A stretch of DNA of 8,007 bases from JBEKZQ01 sp049509675 (lineage in GTDB: Bacteria > Planctomycetota > Planctomycetia > Pirellulales > Thermoguttaceae). The position numbers and the translations under genes were made by a program. Positions 6,308 through 8,007 of the stretch are shown in pieces (the stretch's first letter is position 1; every line of letters starts with the position of its first letter). The stretch is taken from the NCBI GenBank assembly GCA_049509675.1, contig JBEKZQ010000316.1, positions 1-8,007 of the forward strand, written 5' to 3'. Below the pieces are notes generated by a model that saw only the letters and a program-made list of their open reading frames with translations, had not been told where the DNA came from and ran no database searches.

Positions 6308-6968
6308 TCTCCAGGGAACATGGCCGACCACGCGGATGAAGGCTGGCCTCCAGGCCCAAGCGCTCTGCCGTGGCGTGCTGCCACGACTCGCTCCCATAGG
6401 GCGTGCCACGTTCGATGCACTTCCGCAAGGCCGCTAACTCCACTTCGCTTTGCGGCTGATTGACCCAATCCAGCCAGTCCGCGCTTCGCGGGAAGGGGCC
6501 GGGATCCAACATCGCGGCGCGCTTCCCGCCATCCAGTGCGGCCGCCGAGGACCACAGCCAAGCCTCCGCGCGTCCAATCAGGTTGGCCCGCAGGGCATTT
6601 CGCTCCACGTAGCGAAGCACCGTCCAAAGGTGCTCGTCCTCCTCGATCGGAAACGCCTTGAAACGTCCTTGCCAGACGTGCCCACTGGAATGGTAGTGGC
6701 GATGATATCGCCGCACGTGGGAGGTCAGCAACCACTGCATCCATCGGCTCAGGTCTCCGTCGCCGAATGGCCACAACACCAGATGAAAATGATTCGGTAT
6801 CAAACACCACGCCAACAGACGTAGCGGCAACCGCCCGCTCGACTCCTCGATCAAATCGAGGAAAGCAATGTAGTCCTGCTTCTTGTGGAACACGTCCTGC
6901 CGCGCGTTGCCGCGATTGAGCACATGGTAGCAAACCCCGCCCACCGACGCCCTTGCCGTTCTCGCCAT
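6300..6968 (-). CDS. REP-associated tyrosine transposase (RAYT, Y1/IS200-like HUH)
   Basis: The 222-residue protein is a full-length single-strand DNA transposase of the Y1_Tnp superfamily. It has the N-terminal GGVCYHVLNRGN strand-loop (10-21), the HUH metal motif as His60-Phe-His62 in CLIPNHFHLVLWP (55-67), the HVWQGRFKAFPI segment (97-108), and the nucleophile Tyr120 in LRYVERNALRANL (118-130). The C-terminal GTPYGSESWQHATAERLGLE and HPRGRP parts are typical of RAYTs. No residue needed for catalysis appears lost. RAYTs cut at GTAG-flanked REP hairpins and are thought to spread REPs and REPINs. The ATG at 6968-6966 has no Shine-Dalgarno sequence, but a TATGAT box lies six bases before it, so a leaderless transcript is likely. 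The stop codon lies inside the left inverted repeat. Confidence 0.93.
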   Translation of the reverse strand: MARTARASVGGVCYHVLNRGNARQDVFHKKQDYIAFLDLIEESSGRLPLRLLAWCLIPNHFHLVLWPFGDGDLSRWMQWLLTSHVRRYHRHYHSSGHVWQGRFKAFPIEEDEHLWTVLRYVERNALRANLIGRAEAWLWSSAAALDGGKRAAMLDPGPFPRSADWLDWVNQPQSEVELAALRKCIERGTPYGSESWQHATAERLGLEASLHPRGRPCSLEKK

Positions 6969-6974
6969 GGTGGG

Positions 6975-7002
6975 ATCATATCATGCGTGAAACGCCCCGC
7001 AA
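6975..7002 (-). promoter_or_regulatory. candidate promoter for a leaderless RAYT mRNA
   Basis: On the minus strand TTGCGG (7002-6997), a 16-base spacer and TATGAT (6980-6975) form a sigma-70-like promoter with a good -10 and a weak -35. The -10 ends six bases before the ATG, so transcription would start at or next to the start codon. The promoter lies inside the mobile unit, just within its right inverted end. Confidence 0.45.
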
Positions 7003-7006
7003 GACG

Positions 7007-7036
7007 AAAAGTAGAATGTCCCCTTTTGCCCCCTCC
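7007..7036. repeat. right inverted end of the RAYT unit
   Basis: This is the inverted partner of 6278-6307. Its outer edge abuts CATTA at 7037-7041 and the interrupted coiled-coil reading frame. Confidence 0.85.
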
Positions 7037-7210
7037 CATTACGTCGCAAATGCGCGCGGTCTGTTCGGCGCTCAACTCGTTTCCCAAAACGAAGAGCGGC
7101 CAGGCCTTCGACTCCCCGCGAAGTATTGAGAGGAGGAATCCTTCGCGGTGCTTCAGCCGGGCAATACGCTCTTCCAACCTGTTGATCCTGGTTTCAAGTT
7201 CACTTGGCAA
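7037..7210 (-). pseudogene. small coiled-coil protein fragment, cut by the RAYT unit
   Basis: The minus strand reads an open frame from a TTG at 7210 giving 58 residues before the RAYT end. It has a heptad pattern (LETRINRLEERIARLKHRE, residues 5-23), then FLLSILRGES, then WPLFVLGNELSAEQTARICD (37-56). The leucine/charge spacing and the PLFVL..ELS.EQ..I pattern look like a real small helical protein, loosely like DUF1878/YhaI-type proteins; this family guess is weak. There is no ATG, no ribosome binding site and an in-frame TAG upstream, so the 5' end may also be decayed. After Met58 the frame runs into the inverted repeat and then the transposase gene in another frame. Joining the two CATTA sites by removing the unit keeps the frame open (DVM then KTRRRRR), ending in REPIN sequence. 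Confidence 0.5.
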
Positions 7211-7246
7211 ATTCGCAGGGAGGCGGGGAAAAATCCAGCAAATTGA

Positions 7247-7274
7247 TTGACAAGGCCGTTCTTTTCCCTAAAAT
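7247..7274 (+). promoter_or_regulatory. sigma-70 promoter for the 7387 gene
   Basis: TTGACA (7247-7252), a perfect -35, is followed after 16 bases by TAAAAT (7269-7274), which matches the -10 consensus at five of six positions. Transcription would start near 7281, leaving a leader of about 105 bases. It is the best promoter match noticed in the window and points at the exported-protein gene. No strong leader structure was seen beyond short GC stems. Confidence 0.6.
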
Positions 7275-7374
7275 GGACGTTTGTGCGTTAACCCGTACTT
7301 GAATTTTTCCTGGGGGCAGGCGCAACAACTTCGTGGGTTCCGATTCCAGGGCGACCTGTCGCTCGTATTCTCCC

Positions 7375-7380
7375 GGGAGG
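7375..7380 (+). promoter_or_regulatory. ribosome binding site of the 7387 gene
   Basis: GGGAGG (extending to GGAGGTG) stands six bases before the ATG at 7387 and decides this start. Confidence 0.75.
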
Positions 7381-7386
7381 TGTAAG

Positions 7387-8007
7387 ATGAGATGGCAGAA
7401 TGCAGCGTTGGGTATCATGCTTGTGTGGTCGATTTTTGTCGTTGATGCAGGAGCCAACACTTTTTATGACAGTCTTCGGTCGGCGACTCTGAATCCGGCC
7501 CTTAATACCTCCCCAACATCGGCAGACTTCTCGCTTGACATGACCGGTTCGGGTGCCTTGCTTAGTAAACCGGCCGGAGTGGGCAATGGCGATATATTTC
7601 TGACTACATCTTTTGCTGCGACAGGTGACTTCACAGCCACGGTTCAAGTGGACGGCACGAACCTGGGACGAGCACAGCTTGGCTTGGATTGTTTCGCATT
7701 TGAATCGGGATACCCAGCGGCGCAATTGGCGGCGCAAAATCCCGCGCAGTATTCGTCAGGTTGGGCCGACATCTTTTTTCTCGGCACCGCGGACGTTGCC
7801 AGCAACATTTGGAACGGCGTATCAATGCCCTCGGTGGTCGTGCCTGATACCGATCCGTCTGTGTTACTGCGGCTTCGCCGCACAGGCGACACGTTGAATA
7901 GTGATTACTCCACGGACGACGGTCTGAGCTTCGCCTCTGTAAATTCGTTGAGCAGTCCGTCCTTGGAAGGGGCAACAACTTTTGCATTGTTCTTAATTCA
8001 GCCGTTC
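7387..8007 (+). CDS. exported beta-sandwich protein, 5' part only
   Basis: The frame runs 207 codons without a stop to the window edge, so the gene is incomplete at its 3' end. Residues 1-23 form a signal peptide (MRWQN, hydrophobic 7-19, cleavage-like AGA before Asn24). The mature part is rich in Ser, Thr, Gly and Asp with alternating beta-type segments: DFTATVQVDG (81-90), RAQLGLDCFAFESG (95-108), ADIFFLG (127-133) and VLLRLRRTGDTL..DYSTDDGLSF (159-182). The last resembles the RLRRxGnxfxxxYStDG strand pair of ConA-like/DUF1349 beta-sandwich domains, often carbohydrate-binding; this is a pattern-level guess. Many planctomycete proteins of this style end in a PEP-CTERM sorting signal, which would lie beyond the window. 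It has its own promoter and ribosome binding site and a visibly lower GC content than the genes on the left. Confidence 0.8.
   Translation, partial: MRWQNAALGIMLVWSIFVVDAGANTFYDSLRSATLNPALNTSPTSADFSLDMTGSGALLSKPAGVGNGDIFLTTSFAATGDFTATVQVDGTNLGRAQLGLDCFAFESGYPAAQLAAQNPAQYSSGWADIFFLGTADVASNIWNGVSMPSVVVPDTDPSVLLRLRRTGDTLNSDYSTDDGLSFASVNSLSSPSLEGATTFALFLIQPF

Larger units (their letters stand above)
6278..7036 (-). mobile_element. RAYT unit: transposase gene between 30-bp inverted ends
   Basis: The unit is 759 bp. Its left end (6278-6307) and right end (7007-7036) are inverted copies matching at 29 of 30 bases, with a perfect 23-base core containing AAAAGGGGACATTCTACTTT. Each end carries GTAG at the inner side of the core (minus 6303-6300, plus 7011-7014); GTAG is the tetranucleotide next to REP hairpins recognised by the E. 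coli RAYT. One tyrosine transposase gene lies between the ends with its own promoter-like sequence. CATTA flanks both outer boundaries (6273-6277 and 7037-7041), resembling a 5-bp target duplication. Confidence 0.75.

Noticed and set aside
6232..6933. 233-codon minus-strand frame overlapping the transposase gene
   Set aside because: It is a shifted frame of the RAYT gene without HUH or Tyr motifs.
7200..7460. 86-codon minus-strand frame before the coiled-coil fragment
   Set aside because: It covers the promoter, leader and signal peptide of the plus-strand gene at 7387 and shows no protein-like pattern.

Overview
The window reads as a fragment of a planctomycete chromosome, probably of the Pirellulales type. 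That is an inference from the content: a high-GC sequence, a planctomycete-type ECF sigma factor overlapping a very large Ser/Thr kinase with a transmembrane helix and an exported TPR domain, proline-rich exported proteins, and a REP-associated tyrosine transposase (RAYT) among scattered inverted repeats.

Layout. Positions 1-217 hold no gene, only palindromes and two stem-loops. Two minus-strand genes follow: 218-952, an exported Pro/Gly-rich protein with two near-identical 49-residue repeats each carrying a CxxC pair, and 1125-1841, an exported protein with a Pro-rich linker and a long charged coiled coil. A 342-base divergent region (1842-2183) contains a REPIN-like hairpin. On the plus strand the ECF sigma gene (2184-2843) and the kinase gene (2836-6039) overlap by 8 bases and form an operon. 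From 6040 to 6299 lie only repeats. A RAYT gene (minus, 6300-6968) sits inside a 759-bp unit with 30-bp inverted ends and a CATTA on each side; it seems to have interrupted a small coiled-coil reading frame (7037-7210). From 7387 to the end of the window runs the 5' part of an exported beta-sandwich-like protein, with a good promoter and ribosome binding site.

How the parts may work together (inference). The kinase would sense something through its extracytoplasmic TPR region and signal by cytoplasmic phosphorylation, with the co-translated sigma factor the obvious partner. The two divergent exported genes share a Pro/Gly-rich style with inserts in the kinase's exported domain, so they may be targets or envelope partners of the same module. 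The region from 6040 to 7041 looks like a landing zone for RAYT-type elements.

No wholly new system is proven here. The best leads are the RAYT unit with a TSD-like flank, the several distinct REP-like repeat families, and the Pro/Gly-rich sigma/kinase/exported-protein neighbourhood.
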